From: Pseudolysinimonas_A sp041984585
GTDB lineage: Bacteria > Actinomycetota > Actinomycetes > Actinomycetales > Microbacteriaceae
Length of the DNA stretch: 43,300 bases
Direction: 5' to 3'
Assembly (NCBI GenBank): GCA_041984585.1
Contig: JBHIXX010000021.1
Location: 1-43,300 of the forward strand
A model generated the notes under the pieces. It made no database searches. It was not told the origin of the DNA and saw nothing but the letters and a program-made list of their open reading frames with translations. Shown here one piece after another: positions 22,694 through 31,365 of the stretch. Both the position numbers and the translations under genes were made by a program. Numbering within the stretch: position 1 is the stretch's first letter; each line of letters starts with the position of its first letter.

Positions 22694-23209
22694 GTGGTCC
22701 AGACGACCGAACGCGCCCCGGCGCGCGGCGTGGTGTACATCCACTCCGCTCCGCGGGCGCTCTGCCCCCACGTCGAGTGGGCGGTCGGCCGCGCCCTCGG
22801 GCGCCCGGTCGACTTCGATTGGCGCGAGCAGCCGGTGCTCAAGGGCGCTCAGCGCACCGAGTACTTCTGGGAGGGGCCGCGCGGTCTCGGCGCCGTCCTC
22901 GCCAGCGGTCTGCGCGGCTGGGAGCACCTGCGCTACGAGGTGACGGAGGATGCCGGGCTCGGCACCGACGGCGGCCGCTGGATGCACACGCCCGACCTCG
23001 GGATCTTCCACGCCCAGACCGACACGGTCGGCAACCTGGTCGTCCCCGAGGACCGCGTGCGCGCCGCGATGGAGTCCGCCGGGTCCGACGCATTCGAGCT
23101 GCACCGCGAGCTGCGTCTCGCGCTGGGCGATGCCTGGGACGAGGAGCTCGAGCCGTTCCGCCACGCGACCGAGGACATGCCGGTGACCTGGCTGCACAAG
23201 GTCGGCTGA
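22694..23209 (+). CDS. DUF3145 family protein
   Basis: The 171-residue protein fits DUF3145, with GVVYIHSAPRALCPHVEWAVGRALG near the start, then FDWREQPVLKGAQRTEYFWEGP and a C-terminal VTWLHKVG. This family is restricted to actinobacteria, has no known activity, and often sits beside fabF, as here. GTG 22694 is chosen with GGAGAG upstream; the open frame to 22601 runs through the promoter and is unlikely to be translated. A small acidic gene follows after 21 nt and is probably in the same operon. Confidence 0.88.
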   Translation: MVQTTERAPARGVVYIHSAPRALCPHVEWAVGRALGRPVDFDWREQPVLKGAQRTEYFWEGPRGLGAVLASGLRGWEHLRYEVTEDAGLGTDGGRWMHTPDLGIFHAQTDTVGNLVVPEDRVRAAMESAGSDAFELHRELRLALGDAWDEELEPFRHATEDMPVTWLHKVG

Positions 23210-23230
23210 GGCCACGACGAGGAGGATGCG

Positions 23231-23383
23231 ATGAGGACGCTCGACGAGGAATTCGACCGCCTGCTCGACGCGGCGGCGCTGCTGTCGTTCGCCGACCTGG
23301 ACGCCCAGCTCGACTCCGAGCTGCTGCCGTCGGTCGCCGACGACGTGGAGTGCGACGAGCACGACGTCTGCCGCCCCGTCTAG
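23231..23383 (+). CDS. Small acidic protein with CxxHxxC motif (50 aa)
   Basis: ATG 23231 has a GAGGAGG ribosome binding site (23219-23225) and the frame closes with TAG at 23381-23383. The 50-residue product is strongly acidic. An amphipathic helix at about 4-34 is followed by ECDEHDVCRPV with Cys41, His44 and Cys47, a candidate metal site. It lies 21 nt behind DUF3145 and is probably co-transcribed with it. I do not recognise the family. Confidence 0.65.
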   Translation: MRTLDEEFDRLLDAAALLSFADLDAQLDSELLPSVADDVECDEHDVCRPV

Positions 23384-23397
23384 GGGCGCGAGAGACC

Positions 23398-23436
23398 ACC
23401 GGGATCCGGGCGCGGATGAGGCCGCGCGATCCCGGT
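23398..23436. terminator. Hairpin in the DUF3145/fabF convergent intergenic region
   Basis: ACCGGGATC (23398-23406) pairs with GATCCCGGT (23428-23436) around a 21-nt loop. Confidence 0.4.
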
Positions 23437-23447
23437 CGGGGGAACCC

Positions 23448-23475
23448 GGACGGCGCGGCGCGAGCCGCGCCGTCC
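23448..23475. terminator. 12-bp hairpin with GCGA tetraloop, bidirectional terminator
   Basis: GGACGGCGCGGC and GCCGCGCCGTCC pair perfectly around a GNRA loop (GCGA) between the convergent stops of the small acidic gene and fabF. Confidence 0.7.
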
Positions 23476-23509
23476 CACCCGCGGGCCGCCCGGAGGGGCG
23501 GCGTCGCGG

Positions 23510-24745
23510 TCAGACGGAGCGCACCGCCACGACGGCGTTGTGGCCGCCGAAGCCGAACGAGTTGCTGATCGCGAACTGGGCCCCGTCGCCGAGCGGCTGG
23601 GCCTCGCCCGAGATGCGGAACGGCACGGCCGGGTCCTGCTCGGTGAGGTTGATCGTCGGCGGGGCCACGCGGTCGCGCACGGCGAGCACCGTGAACACCG
23701 CCTCCAGCGCCCCGGTGCCGCCGAGCAGGTGACCGGTCGACGCCTTGGTGGCCGACACCGGCACCTCGTCGATCCGGTCGCCCATGACGGCCTTCAGCGC
23801 GACGTACTCGTTGGGGTCGCCGACCGGCGTCGACGTGGCGTGCGCGTTGACGTGGGTGACCTCGTCGGCCGTGGCGCCGGCCGCGTCGAGGGCGAGCAGC
23901 ACCGCGCGTGCGGCGCCGGCGCCCTCGGGGTCGTTCGCGGTGATGTGGTACGAGTCGGCGGTGACGCCGCCGCCGGCGATCTCGGCGTAGATCGTGGCGC
24001 CGCGCGCCTTCGCGTGCTCCTCGGTCTCGAGGATCAGCGCGGCCGCGCCTTCGCCCATGACGAACCCGTCGCGGTCGATGCTGCCCGGCCGCGAGGCGGT
24101 CTCGGGGGAGTCGTTGCGACGCGACAGCGCCTGCATCGACGCGAACGACGCGATCGTGATCGGGTGGATGGCCGACTCGGCGCCGCCCGCGATCACCACG
24201 TCGGCGAGGCCTGCCTGCAGGTGCTCGTAGGCGTTGACGAGCGACTCGGTGCTCGACGCGCAGGCGCTCGCGACGGTGCGGGCGTAGGCGCGGGCGCCGA
24301 AGTGCAGGGAGAGGTTGCCGGCCGCTGCGTTGGGCATGAGCATCGGCACGGTCATCGGGAGGACCCGGCGCGGGCCCTTCTCGCGCAGGGTGTCCCAGGC
24401 GTCGAGCAGCGTCCAGACGCCGCCGATGCCGGTCGCGAAGTCGACGCCGAGACGCTCGGGCGCGACCTCGGGCGATCCGGCATCCGCCCACGCCTCCATG
24501 GCGGCGACGAGCGCGAGCTGCGACGACGGGTCGAGCCGCTTGGCGACGGGGCGCTCCAGCACGGTGTCGGGGCGCACCTTCGCCTCGGCGGCGAAGGTCA
24601 CGGGCAGCTCGTACTCGGCCACCCAGTCGTGTTCGAGGGTGCGCGCGCCCGAATCTCCGGCGAGCAGCGCGGTCCAGCTCTCCGGCGCGGTCCCGCCGAG
24701 CGGGGTGGTGGCGCCGATGCCGGTGACGACGATCTTCTTGGTCAC
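23510..24745 (-). CDS. fabF: 3-oxoacyl-ACP synthase II
   Basis: The 411-residue condensing enzyme elongates acyl-ACP with malonyl-ACP in type II fatty acid synthesis. The Cys-His-His triad is visible: Cys162 in VASACASSTES, His302 in NAHATSTPVGD and His339 in STGHLLGGTG, with Lys334 nearby. GTG 24745 has CGGAGA upstream. It is the last gene of fabD-fabH-acpP-fabF and is separated from acpP by 121 nt containing hairpins, which may lower its level relative to acpP. Confidence 0.97.
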   Translation of the reverse strand: MTKKIVVTGIGATTPLGGTAPESWTALLAGDSGARTLEHDWVAEYELPVTFAAEAKVRPDTVLERPVAKRLDPSSQLALVAAMEAWADAGSPEVAPERLGVDFATGIGGVWTLLDAWDTLREKGPRRVLPMTVPMLMPNAAAGNLSLHFGARAYARTVASACASSTESLVNAYEHLQAGLADVVIAGGAESAIHPITIASFASMQALSRRNDSPETASRPGSIDRDGFVMGEGAAALILETEEHAKARGATIYAEIAGGGVTADSYHITANDPEGAGAARAVLLALDAAGATADEVTHVNAHATSTPVGDPNEYVALKAVMGDRIDEVPVSATKASTGHLLGGTGALEAVFTVLAVRDRVAPPTINLTEQDPAVPFRISGEAQPLGDGAQFAISNSFGFGGHNAVVAVRSV

Positions 24746-24782
24746 TGCAGATCTCCGTTGATGTCCGGTCGCCCGGAGCGGA

Positions 24783-24822
24783 TGCCGCGGGCGGGTGCCC
24801 GGGACGGTGCCGCGGGCGGGTG
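24783..24822. repeat. 15-bp direct repeat in the acpP-fabF spacer
   Basis: TGCCGCGGGCGGGTG occurs at 24783-24797 and again at 24808-24822, 25 nt apart. Its role is unclear; slippage could change spacer length. Confidence 0.6.
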
Positions 24823-24861
24823 GACCCGGGAGGGTCCGGGCGGGGGATGGCCCCCGCCCGG
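24822..24861 (-). terminator. Two hairpins between acpP and fabF
   Basis: An 11-bp stem (CCGGGCGGGGG / CCCCCGCCCGG, 24836-24861) with a 4-nt loop starts 5 nt after the acpP stop. A second 6-bp stem GGACCC/GGGTCC (24822-24837) shares two bases with it, so they compete. They could act as a partial terminator or protect the acpP 3' end. Confidence 0.5.
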
Positions 24862-24866
24862 GTCCG

Positions 24867-25115
24867 TCAGCCCTGGGCCTTGGTGATGTAGTTGACGGCG
24901 TCGCCGACGGTCATGAGGTTCTTGACCTCCTCGTCGGGGATCTTCACGTCGAACTTCTCCTCGGCGTTGACCACGATGGTCATCATCGAGATCGAGTCGA
25001 TGTCGAGGTCGTCGGTGAACGACTTGTCCATCTCGACGCTATCGGTCGCGATCCCGGTCTCGTCGTTGATCAGCTCGGCCAGGCCGGCGAGAACCTCTTC
25101 GTTGGACAGTGCCAT
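24867..25115 (-). CDS. acpP: Acyl carrier protein
   Basis: The 82-residue acidic four-helix protein carries growing acyl chains on a phosphopantetheine attached to Ser41 in DIDSIS (usual form DSL). The motif FTDDLDIDSISMMTIVV is typical of actinobacterial type II ACPs. ATG 25115 has a GAGGAGAAGGA ribosome binding site right upstream, matching high expression. It lies between fabH and fabF in the fab operon. Confidence 0.97.
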   Translation of the reverse strand: MALSNEEVLAGLAELINDETGIATDSVEMDKSFTDDLDIDSISMMTIVVNAEEKFDVKIPDEEVKNLMTVGDAVNYITKAQG

Positions 25116-25215
25116 TTCCTTCTCCTCGTGTGTCGCGTCCCGGCGGGACGCCGAGTCGTGGGGGTGGTTTGCAGTGACCGGGCTCAATCCTACGGCGGAG
25201 CCCGATCGGGGCCGG

Positions 25216-26214
25216 TCAGGGCAGGCGCACGACCTGCCCGCCGTAGACGAGTCCCGCGCCGAATCCCATCTGCAGCGCGAGCTTGCCGCTGAGCTCGGGG
25301 TGCTCCTGCAGCAGACGGTGCGTGGCGAGGGGGATCGACGCGGCCGACGTGTTGCCGGTGGTGCGGATGTCGTCGGCGATGACCACCGACTCCGGCAGCT
25401 TCAGCTGCTTGGCGAGCTCGTCGACGATGCGCAGGTTGGCCTGGTGCGGGATGAACGCGGCGATGTCCGCGGGGCCCACTCCCGCGGCCTCGAGGATCTC
25501 CTTGCCGACCTTCGCCATCTCCCAGACGGCCCAGCGGAACACCGTCTGGCCCTCCTGGCGCAGGGTCGGCCACGGCACCTCGCCGTCGCGGAACTGGGTG
25601 AGCGTGGCGTTCATGCCGACCGCGTCGGCCTTGCCGCCGTCCGATCCCCACACGGTCTTCGAGATGCCCGGCTCGTCGGCCGGACCGATCACCGCCGCGC
25701 CCGCGCCGTCGCCGAGCAGGAAGGAGATCGAGCGGTCGGTCGGGTCGACGAACTCGGAGAGCTTCTCGGCGCCCACGACCACCACGTGCCGTGCCGCGCC
25801 GGCGCGGATGAGCGCATCCGCCTGGGCGATCGCGTAGGCGTAGCCGGCGCAGGCGGCGTTCAGATCGTAGGCGGCGGCCGGGGTGGCGCCGATGCTGTCG
25901 GCGACGACGGCGGCGACCGACGGGGTGCGCTGCTCGTTGCTGATGGTCGCGACCAGCACCGCATCCACCTCGCTCGGCTCGATGCCGGCGGATGCGACGG
26001 CCTCGCGCGCGGCGGCGGTGGCCAGGTCGAGGGCGGTGGTGCCCTGCTCGGCGCGCACCCGGGTCTCGATGCCGGTGCGCTGGCGGATCCACTCGTCGGA
26101 GGAGTCGATCGGGCCGACGAGATCGTCGTTCGGCACGACCCGCTCGCCGCGGGCGGCGCCCATCGCGAGGATGCGGGTGTACGTGGGCCCGGTGGCCTGG
26201 GTGAGGGTGGTCAT
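25216..26214 (-). CDS. fabH: 3-oxoacyl-ACP synthase III
   Basis: The 332-residue enzyme starts fatty acid synthesis by condensing an acyl-CoA primer with malonyl-ACP. Cys122 in NAACAG, His257 in IPHQANLRI and Asn288 in TTGNTSAAS form the catalytic triad. The ATG at 26214 overlaps the fabD stop by 4 nt, so translation is coupled. In actinobacteria making branched fatty acids, FabH prefers branched primers; that is an inference here. Confidence 0.97.
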   Translation of the reverse strand: MTTLTQATGPTYTRILAMGAARGERVVPNDDLVGPIDSSDEWIRQRTGIETRVRAEQGTTALDLATAAAREAVASAGIEPSEVDAVLVATISNEQRTPSVAAVVADSIGATPAAAYDLNAACAGYAYAIAQADALIRAGAARHVVVVGAEKLSEFVDPTDRSISFLLGDGAGAAVIGPADEPGISKTVWGSDGGKADAVGMNATLTQFRDGEVPWPTLRQEGQTVFRWAVWEMAKVGKEILEAAGVGPADIAAFIPHQANLRIVDELAKQLKLPESVVIADDIRTTGNTSAASIPLATHRLLQEHPELSGKLALQMGFGAGLVYGGQVVRLP

Positions 26215-27131
26215 GCCGCTCCGTCGATCAGTTCGTGGGCGGCCGCGAGGTCGTCCGGGGTCTTCACCGCGATCGTCGGGATGCCCTTCATCCCGCGCTT
26301 CGCGAGGCCGACGAGCGCGCCCGCGGGGGCGAGTTCGATCAGACCGGTGACGCCCGCCTCGAGGAAGCCCTCCATGCAGAGGTCCCAGCGCACGGGGTTG
26401 GCCACCTGGCCGACGAGCAGCTCGAGGAAGCTGCGACCCGACCGCACGATCGAGCCGTCCTTGTTGGTCCAGATCGGCAGCTCGGGGTTGCTCGGCGCCA
26501 CGTCGTCGGCGACGGCGGCGAGCCGCTCGACGGCCGGCTCCATGTACCGGGTGTGGAACGCGCCGGCGACCTGGAGCGGGATGACGCGGGCGCCGGCCGG
26601 GGGCTCCTCGGCGAGCTTGGCGAGCGCGCCGACCTCGCCGGCGACGACGACCTGTCCGCCGCCGTTGACGTTGGCGGGGGAGAGCCCGAGCTCGCCGAGC
26701 CGGGCAGAGAGGGCGTCGGCGTCGCCGCCGATCACGGCGGACATGCCGGTGGCGACGCGCTCCGCGGCGGCGGCCATGGCGGTGCCGCGCTCGCGCACCA
26801 GCGTCATCGCGTGGGTCTCGGTCAGGATGCCGGCCGCGGCGGCGGCGGCGAACTCGCCCACGGAGTGCCCGGCGACACCGGCCAGGGCGCTGCGGCGCGA
26901 CTCGGCCACGCCGCGGAACGCCAGCAGCGAGGCGGCGACGATGAGCGGCTGCGCGACGGCCGTGTCGCGGATGGTGTCGGCATCCGACTCGGTGCCGTGC
27001 GCGGCCAGGTCGAGCTTGGCGGCCTCCGACAGCTCGCCGAGGTGCTCGGCGAAGCGGGGCTCCGCCAACCAGGGCGCGAGGAAACCGGGGGTCTGGGAGC
27101 CCTGTCCGGGCGCGACGACGACGACACTCAC
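26211..27131 (-). CDS. fabD: Malonyl-CoA:ACP transacylase
   Basis: The 306-residue protein loads malonate onto ACP. It shows GQGSQ (9-13), the nucleophile Ser90 in GHSVGE and the catalytic His193 in GAFHTRYM. GTG 27131 gives the normal start VSVVVVAPGQGSQ, with GGCAGGATGG about 10 nt upstream. It is the first gene of the fab operon, 113 nt downstream of the fasR-like regulator; the gap contains a candidate operator. Confidence 0.96.
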   Translation of the reverse strand: MSVVVVAPGQGSQTPGFLAPWLAEPRFAEHLGELSEAAKLDLAAHGTESDADTIRDTAVAQPLIVAASLLAFRGVAESRRSALAGVAGHSVGEFAAAAAAGILTETHAMTLVRERGTAMAAAAERVATGMSAVIGGDADALSARLGELGLSPANVNGGGQVVVAGEVGALAKLAEEPPAGARVIPLQVAGAFHTRYMEPAVERLAAVADDVAPSNPELPIWTNKDGSIVRSGRSFLELLVGQVANPVRWDLCMEGFLEAGVTGLIELAPAGALVGLAKRGMKGIPTIAVKTPDDLAAAHELIDGAA

Positions 27132-27197
27132 GAGATACCATCCTGCCCCGTCCGGGGCGTCGCGACGCAACCCGGCACACCGAGAAACGCGCCGTCA

Positions 27198-27216
27198 GTT
27201 GGTGGGAACCTCCAAC
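27198..27216. promoter_or_regulatory. Imperfect palindrome in the regulator-fabD gap, candidate FasR operator
   Basis: GTTGG-T-GG-GAA-CC-T-CCAAC is symmetric at 14 of its 16 arm positions. It lies 67 to 85 nt upstream of the fabD start, the expected place for the regulator encoded just upstream. Confidence 0.5.
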
Positions 27217-27244
27217 ACGCCCCGCGCCGGGCGCCTCGGCGGGG

Positions 27245-28465
27245 TCAGCCGGCCGACGAGGACGTGGGCGTCGCGCCCTTGCCGCCGGAGGCGATCGCGC
27301 CGACGATGAGCGCCGTCTGCAGGATGAGCGCCTCCCGCGAACCGGTGGCATCCCATCCGATCAGCTCCGAGATGCGCTTCAGCCGGTAGCGCACCGTGTT
27401 GGGGTGCACGAACAGCTCCCGCGCCGTCGCCTCGAGCGAGCGGCCGTTGTCGAGGTAGCACCACAGGGTGGTGTGCAGCTCCGACGAGTGCTCGTTGAGG
27501 GGGCGGTAGATGCGGTTGATGAGCGTGGAGCGCGCGATCGGGTCGCCGGCGAGCGCCCGCTCGGGGAGCAGGTCGTCGGCGAGCGCCGGACGCGGGGCGT
27601 TGCGCCACGCGCGTGCCACGGCGAACCCGGCGAGCGCGGCCTTCGCGCTGCGCGACGCGTCGACGAGCGACGGGACGGTGTGACCGAGCACGAGGTGCCC
27701 GGGGCCGAACGACGGCTCCAGCTGCGCGGCGATCTCGAGGAACGGCCGCTGCCCGTCCGCGTCGGTCGTCTCGGCGGCCTCGCCCTCCTGCGGCTCCTCG
27801 ACCCGTCCGATGACGACCACGAGCCGGCTGCCCTGCACACCGACCAGTACGTCGGCGTCCAGGTGGCGGGCGGTGCGACGGATGAGGTCGACGTCGACCA
27901 CCTTCGGCGCGACCCCGACCAGCACGGTCACCTCGCCGTGGCCGTTCCAGCCGAGCGCGGCCACGCGGCTGGGCAGCTCCGAGTCGTACTCGCCGGTGAG
28001 GATCGAGTCGACCACCAGCGCCTCGAGGCGCGCGTCCCACAGCCCGCGCGCCTCGGCGGCCCGCGCGTAGACGTCGGCGGCGGCGAAGGCGATCTCGCGC
28101 GAGTAGAGCAGGATCGCCTCGCGCAGCGACTCGTCGTCGTCCTTGACCCGCTCCTCGACCACCTCGACGGTGACCCGGATCAGCTGCAGCGTCTGCTGCA
28201 GGCTCACCGAGCGCAGCAGCTCGCGGGGGGCGGCGCCGAACACGTCGGCCGCGATCCACGGGGTGGACTGCGGGTCGTCGAACCACGAGATGAACGACGA
28301 GATGCCGGCCTGCGCCACCATCCCGACCGCGCTGCGGCGGGACGGCGGCATGTCCCGGTACCAGGGGAGCGTGTCGTCGAGCCGCTTGAGCGTGGCCGTC
28401 GACAGCTCGCCCGAGAGGGTCCGCAGCCAGGCCAGGGTCTGCTGCTTCGTCCGCGACGGCGCCAC
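27245..28465 (-). CDS. fasR: PucR/CdaR-type helix-turn-helix regulator of fatty acid synthesis (FasR-like)
   Basis: The 406-residue protein has an N-terminal effector region, a central GGDEF-like part (about 170-300) and a C-terminal HTH_30-type domain with SLEATARELFVHPNTVRYRLKRISELIGWD. Its place directly before fabD-fabH-acpP-fabF matches FasR of Streptomyces coelicolor, an activator of that operon; it is not related to the TetR protein that is also called FasR in mycobacteria. GTG 28465 is 8 nt behind a TAGGCT -10 box whose first three bases are the aceE stop codon. No ribosome binding site is visible, so the mRNA is probably leaderless. Confidence 0.88.
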   Translation of the reverse strand: MAPSRTKQQTLAWLRTLSGELSTATLKRLDDTLPWYRDMPPSRRSAVGMVAQAGISSFISWFDDPQSTPWIAADVFGAAPRELLRSVSLQQTLQLIRVTVEVVEERVKDDDESLREAILLYSREIAFAAADVYARAAEARGLWDARLEALVVDSILTGEYDSELPSRVAALGWNGHGEVTVLVGVAPKVVDVDLIRRTARHLDADVLVGVQGSRLVVVIGRVEEPQEGEAAETTDADGQRPFLEIAAQLEPSFGPGHLVLGHTVPSLVDASRSAKAALAGFAVARAWRNAPRPALADDLLPERALAGDPIARSTLINRIYRPLNEHSSELHTTLWCYLDNGRSLEATARELFVHPNTVRYRLKRISELIGWDATGSREALILQTALIVGAIASGGKGATPTSSSAG

Positions 28466-28479
28466 GGAGGACGAGCCTA
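28466..28479 (-). promoter_or_regulatory. -10 box (TAGGCT) of fasR overlapping the aceE stop codon
   Basis: TAGGCT occupies 28479-28474 on the minus strand. Its TAG is the stop codon of aceE, and GTG of fasR follows after 8 nt. Confidence 0.55.
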
Positions 28480-31203
28480 GCTCTCGCCGCCCGCCGCCCC
28501 CGACGTGCCCGCGGACACGTCGTGCAGCCGGTACTTCGCGATCGCCTGCGCGGGCGCGTCCTCGGCCACCTCGCCGCGGCGGGCGAGCGACTGCAGGATG
28601 CGGACCACGATGGACGGACCGTCGATGTGGAAGAACCGGCGGGCGGCGGCGCGGGTGTCGGAGAAGCCGAATCCGTCGGCGCCGAGCGTGATGTACTCGC
28701 CCGGGACGAACGGCCGGATCTGGTCCTGCACCGCGTGCATGAAGTCGGAGACACCGAGGAACGGCCCCTCCGATCCGCTCAGCTTCGAGAACAGGTAGGG
28801 CACCTGCACGGGCTCCTCCGGGTGGAGGAAGTTGTGCTCGTCGGCGGCGAGGCCGTCGCGGCGCAGCTCGGTCCACGAGGTGACGCTCCACACGTCCGCC
28901 GCGACGTTCCAGTCGTCGGCGAGCAGCTGCTGGGCCTCGAGCGCCCACGGCACGCCCACGCCGGAGGCGAGGATCTGCGCCTTCGGCCCGAGGTTCTCGG
29001 CGGCCTTGAGCTTGTAGATGCCCTTCACGACGCCCTCGACGTCGAGGCCCTCCGGCTCGGCCGGCTGCTGGGCCGGCTCGTTGTAGACCGTCAGGTAGTA
29101 CATGACGTCGGGGTCGGGGTGGCTGCCGCCGTACATCCGCTCGATGCCGGAGCGCACGATGTGCCCCAGCTCGTAGGCGTAGGCCGGGTCGTAGGAGACG
29201 ACCGCCGGGTTGGTCGCCGACAGCAGATGCGAGTGCCCGTCGGCGTGCTGCAGGCCCTCGCCGGTCAGCGTGGTGCGACCGGCGGTGGCGCCCATGATGA
29301 ACCCGCGGGCCATCTGGTCGCCCGCCGCCCACATCGCGTCGCCGGTGCGCTGGAACCCGAACATCGAGTAGAAGACGTACACCGGGATGAGGGGCTCGCC
29401 GTGGGTGGCGTAGCTGGTGCCCGCCGCGGTGAACGACGCGAACGCGCCCGCCTCGTTGATGCCGACGTGGATGATCTGCCCCTGCGCGCTCTCCTTGTAG
29501 GCGAGGAGCAGCTCGCGGTCGACCGAGGTGTAGGTCTGCCCGTTCGGGTTGTAGATCTTGGCGCTCGGGAAGTAGGAGTCCATGCCGAACGTGCGGGCCT
29601 CGTCCGGGATGATCGGCACGATGCGGTTGCCGAAGCCCTCGGCGCGCAGCAGGTCCTTGAGCAGTCGGGCGAAGGCCATCGTCGTGGCGACCGCCTGCTT
29701 GCCCGAGCCCTTCTTCATGTCGGCGTACGCCGAGTCGTCGGGCAGCTTGATCTGCGTGTGCGTCGTGCGCCGCTCGGGCAGGTAGCCGCCCAGCTCGCGC
29801 CGCCGCTCGTGCAGGTACTCGATCGCCTCGTCGCCGGTGCCGGGGTTGTAGTACGGCGGGCGGTACGGGTCGGCCTCGAGCTGCGCATCCGTGATCGGGA
29901 TGTGCATCTGGTCGCGGAACAGCTTGAGGTCGTCGAGGGTCATCTTCTTCATCTGGTGGGTCGCGTTGCGGCCCTCGAAGTGCGGACCCAGGCCGTAGCC
30001 CTTGATGGTCTTCGCGAGGATGACGGTCGGCTGGCCGGTGTGCTGCATGGCGGCCTGGTAGGCGGCGAACACCTTGCGGTAGTCGTGGCCGCCGCGCTTG
30101 AGGTTCCAGATCTGGTCGTCGGTGTACCCCTCGACGAGCTTCGCCGCCTCGGGGTCGCGGCCGAAGAAGTTCTCGCGCACGAACGCGCCCGACTCGGCCT
30201 TGTAGGTCTGGAAGTCGCCGTCGGGGGTGGCGTTCATCAGGTTGACCAGCGCGCCGGTCTCGTCGCGGGCGAGCAGGTCGTCCCACTCGCGGCCCCAGAC
30301 GACCTTGATGACGTTCCAGCCGGCGCCGCGGAAGAAGCTCTCCAGCTCCTGGATGATCTTGCCGTTGCCGCGCACCGGACCGTCGAGGCGCTGCAGGTTG
30401 CAGTTCACGACGAACGTGAGGTTGTCGAGCTTGTCGTTGGCGGCCCACTGCAGGGCGCCGCGCGACTCGACCTCGTCCATCTCGCCGTCGCCGAGGAATG
30501 CCCACACGTGCTGCTGGGAGGTGTCCTTGATACCGCGGTTGTGCAGGTAGCGGTTGAGCTGCGCCTGGTAGATCGCGTTGATCGGGCCGAGGCCCATCGA
30601 CACCGTCGGGAACTCCCAGAACTCGGGCATCAGCCGCGGGTGCGGGTAGGAGCTCAGGCCGTTGGGGAACCGGCTCTTCTCCTGGCGGAACCCGTCGAGC
30701 TGTTCCTCGGAGAGGCGGCCCTCGAGGTAGGCGCGGGCGTACATGCCGGGGGAGGCGTGGCCCTGGTAGAAGATCTGGTCGCCGCCGCCGGGGTGGTCCT
30801 TGCCGCGGAAGAACCAGTTGTGGCCGACCTCGTACAGGGCCGCCGACGAGGCGTAGGTGGAGATGTGGCCGCCGACCGAGATGTCCGGACGCTGCGCCCG
30901 GTGCACCGTGATCGCCGCGTTCCAGCGGATCCAGGCGCGATACCGGCGCTCGATGTCCTCGTCACCGGGGAACTCGGGCTCGTTCTCCGAGGCGATGGTG
31001 TTGATGTAGTCCGTCGTCGGGACCATCGGCACGCCGAGCTGCAGCTCCTTCGAGCGCTTCAGCAGGCTGAGCATGACGTCGCGACCGCGTCCGCGGCCCT
31101 TCGCGTCGACGAGCTCGTCGAGCGACTGCTGCCACTCGAGCGTCTCCTCCGGATCCGGATCCGTGTTGCTCACCGAATAGGGGTCCTGGTCGTTGACGGG
31201 CAC
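28477..31203 (-). CDS. aceE: Pyruvate dehydrogenase E1 component (homodimeric)
   Basis: The 908-residue enzyme decarboxylates pyruvate with thiamine diphosphate and feeds acetyl groups to E2. The TPP motif runs from FLGDGEMDE to NCNLQRLDGPVRGNGK, and the His-rich GHISTYASSAALYEVGHNWFF and GEGLQHADGHSHL segments are those of AceE-type E1. GTG 31203 gives the usual actinobacterial start with VNDQDPYS and has a GAGG site 6 nt upstream; ATG 31221 would add six residues without such a site. Its product acetyl-CoA is the substrate of both the fab genes downstream and pta-ackA. Confidence 0.97.
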   Translation of the reverse strand: MPVNDQDPYSVSNTDPDPEETLEWQQSLDELVDAKGRGRGRDVMLSLLKRSKELQLGVPMVPTTDYINTIASENEPEFPGDEDIERRYRAWIRWNAAITVHRAQRPDISVGGHISTYASSAALYEVGHNWFFRGKDHPGGGDQIFYQGHASPGMYARAYLEGRLSEEQLDGFRQEKSRFPNGLSSYPHPRLMPEFWEFPTVSMGLGPINAIYQAQLNRYLHNRGIKDTSQQHVWAFLGDGEMDEVESRGALQWAANDKLDNLTFVVNCNLQRLDGPVRGNGKIIQELESFFRGAGWNVIKVVWGREWDDLLARDETGALVNLMNATPDGDFQTYKAESGAFVRENFFGRDPEAAKLVEGYTDDQIWNLKRGGHDYRKVFAAYQAAMQHTGQPTVILAKTIKGYGLGPHFEGRNATHQMKKMTLDDLKLFRDQMHIPITDAQLEADPYRPPYYNPGTGDEAIEYLHERRRELGGYLPERRTTHTQIKLPDDSAYADMKKGSGKQAVATTMAFARLLKDLLRAEGFGNRIVPIIPDEARTFGMDSYFPSAKIYNPNGQTYTSVDRELLLAYKESAQGQIIHVGINEAGAFASFTAAGTSYATHGEPLIPVYVFYSMFGFQRTGDAMWAAGDQMARGFIMGATAGRTTLTGEGLQHADGHSHLLSATNPAVVSYDPAYAYELGHIVRSGIERMYGGSHPDPDVMYYLTVYNEPAQQPAEPEGLDVEGVVKGIYKLKAAENLGPKAQILASGVGVPWALEAQQLLADDWNVAADVWSVTSWTELRRDGLAADEHNFLHPEEPVQVPYLFSKLSGSEGPFLGVSDFMHAVQDQIRPFVPGEYITLGADGFGFSDTRAAARRFFHIDGPSIVVRILQSLARRGEVAEDAPAQAIAKYRLHDVSAGTSGAAGGES

Positions 31204-31300
31204 CGTCGACCTCGCTCTCATGTCGTGGCGGCGCGATCGGGTGGGATCGCGGGGCGGATCCGGCGGCCGGGTCACGGCGCCGGGTCGGAGTGCAGAGTCG

Positions 31301-31306
31301 AGTCTA
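31301..31306 (-). promoter_or_regulatory. Probable -10 box (TAGACT) of aceE
   Basis: TAGACT on the minus strand (31306-31301) would give a leader of about 90 nt before GTG 31203. Confidence 0.4.
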
Positions 31307-31365
31307 GTTCCGTGCGGAGGGGGCCCACCGACCGCGGGGCGTCGGCGGCGCGCGCGGGGTCGGCG

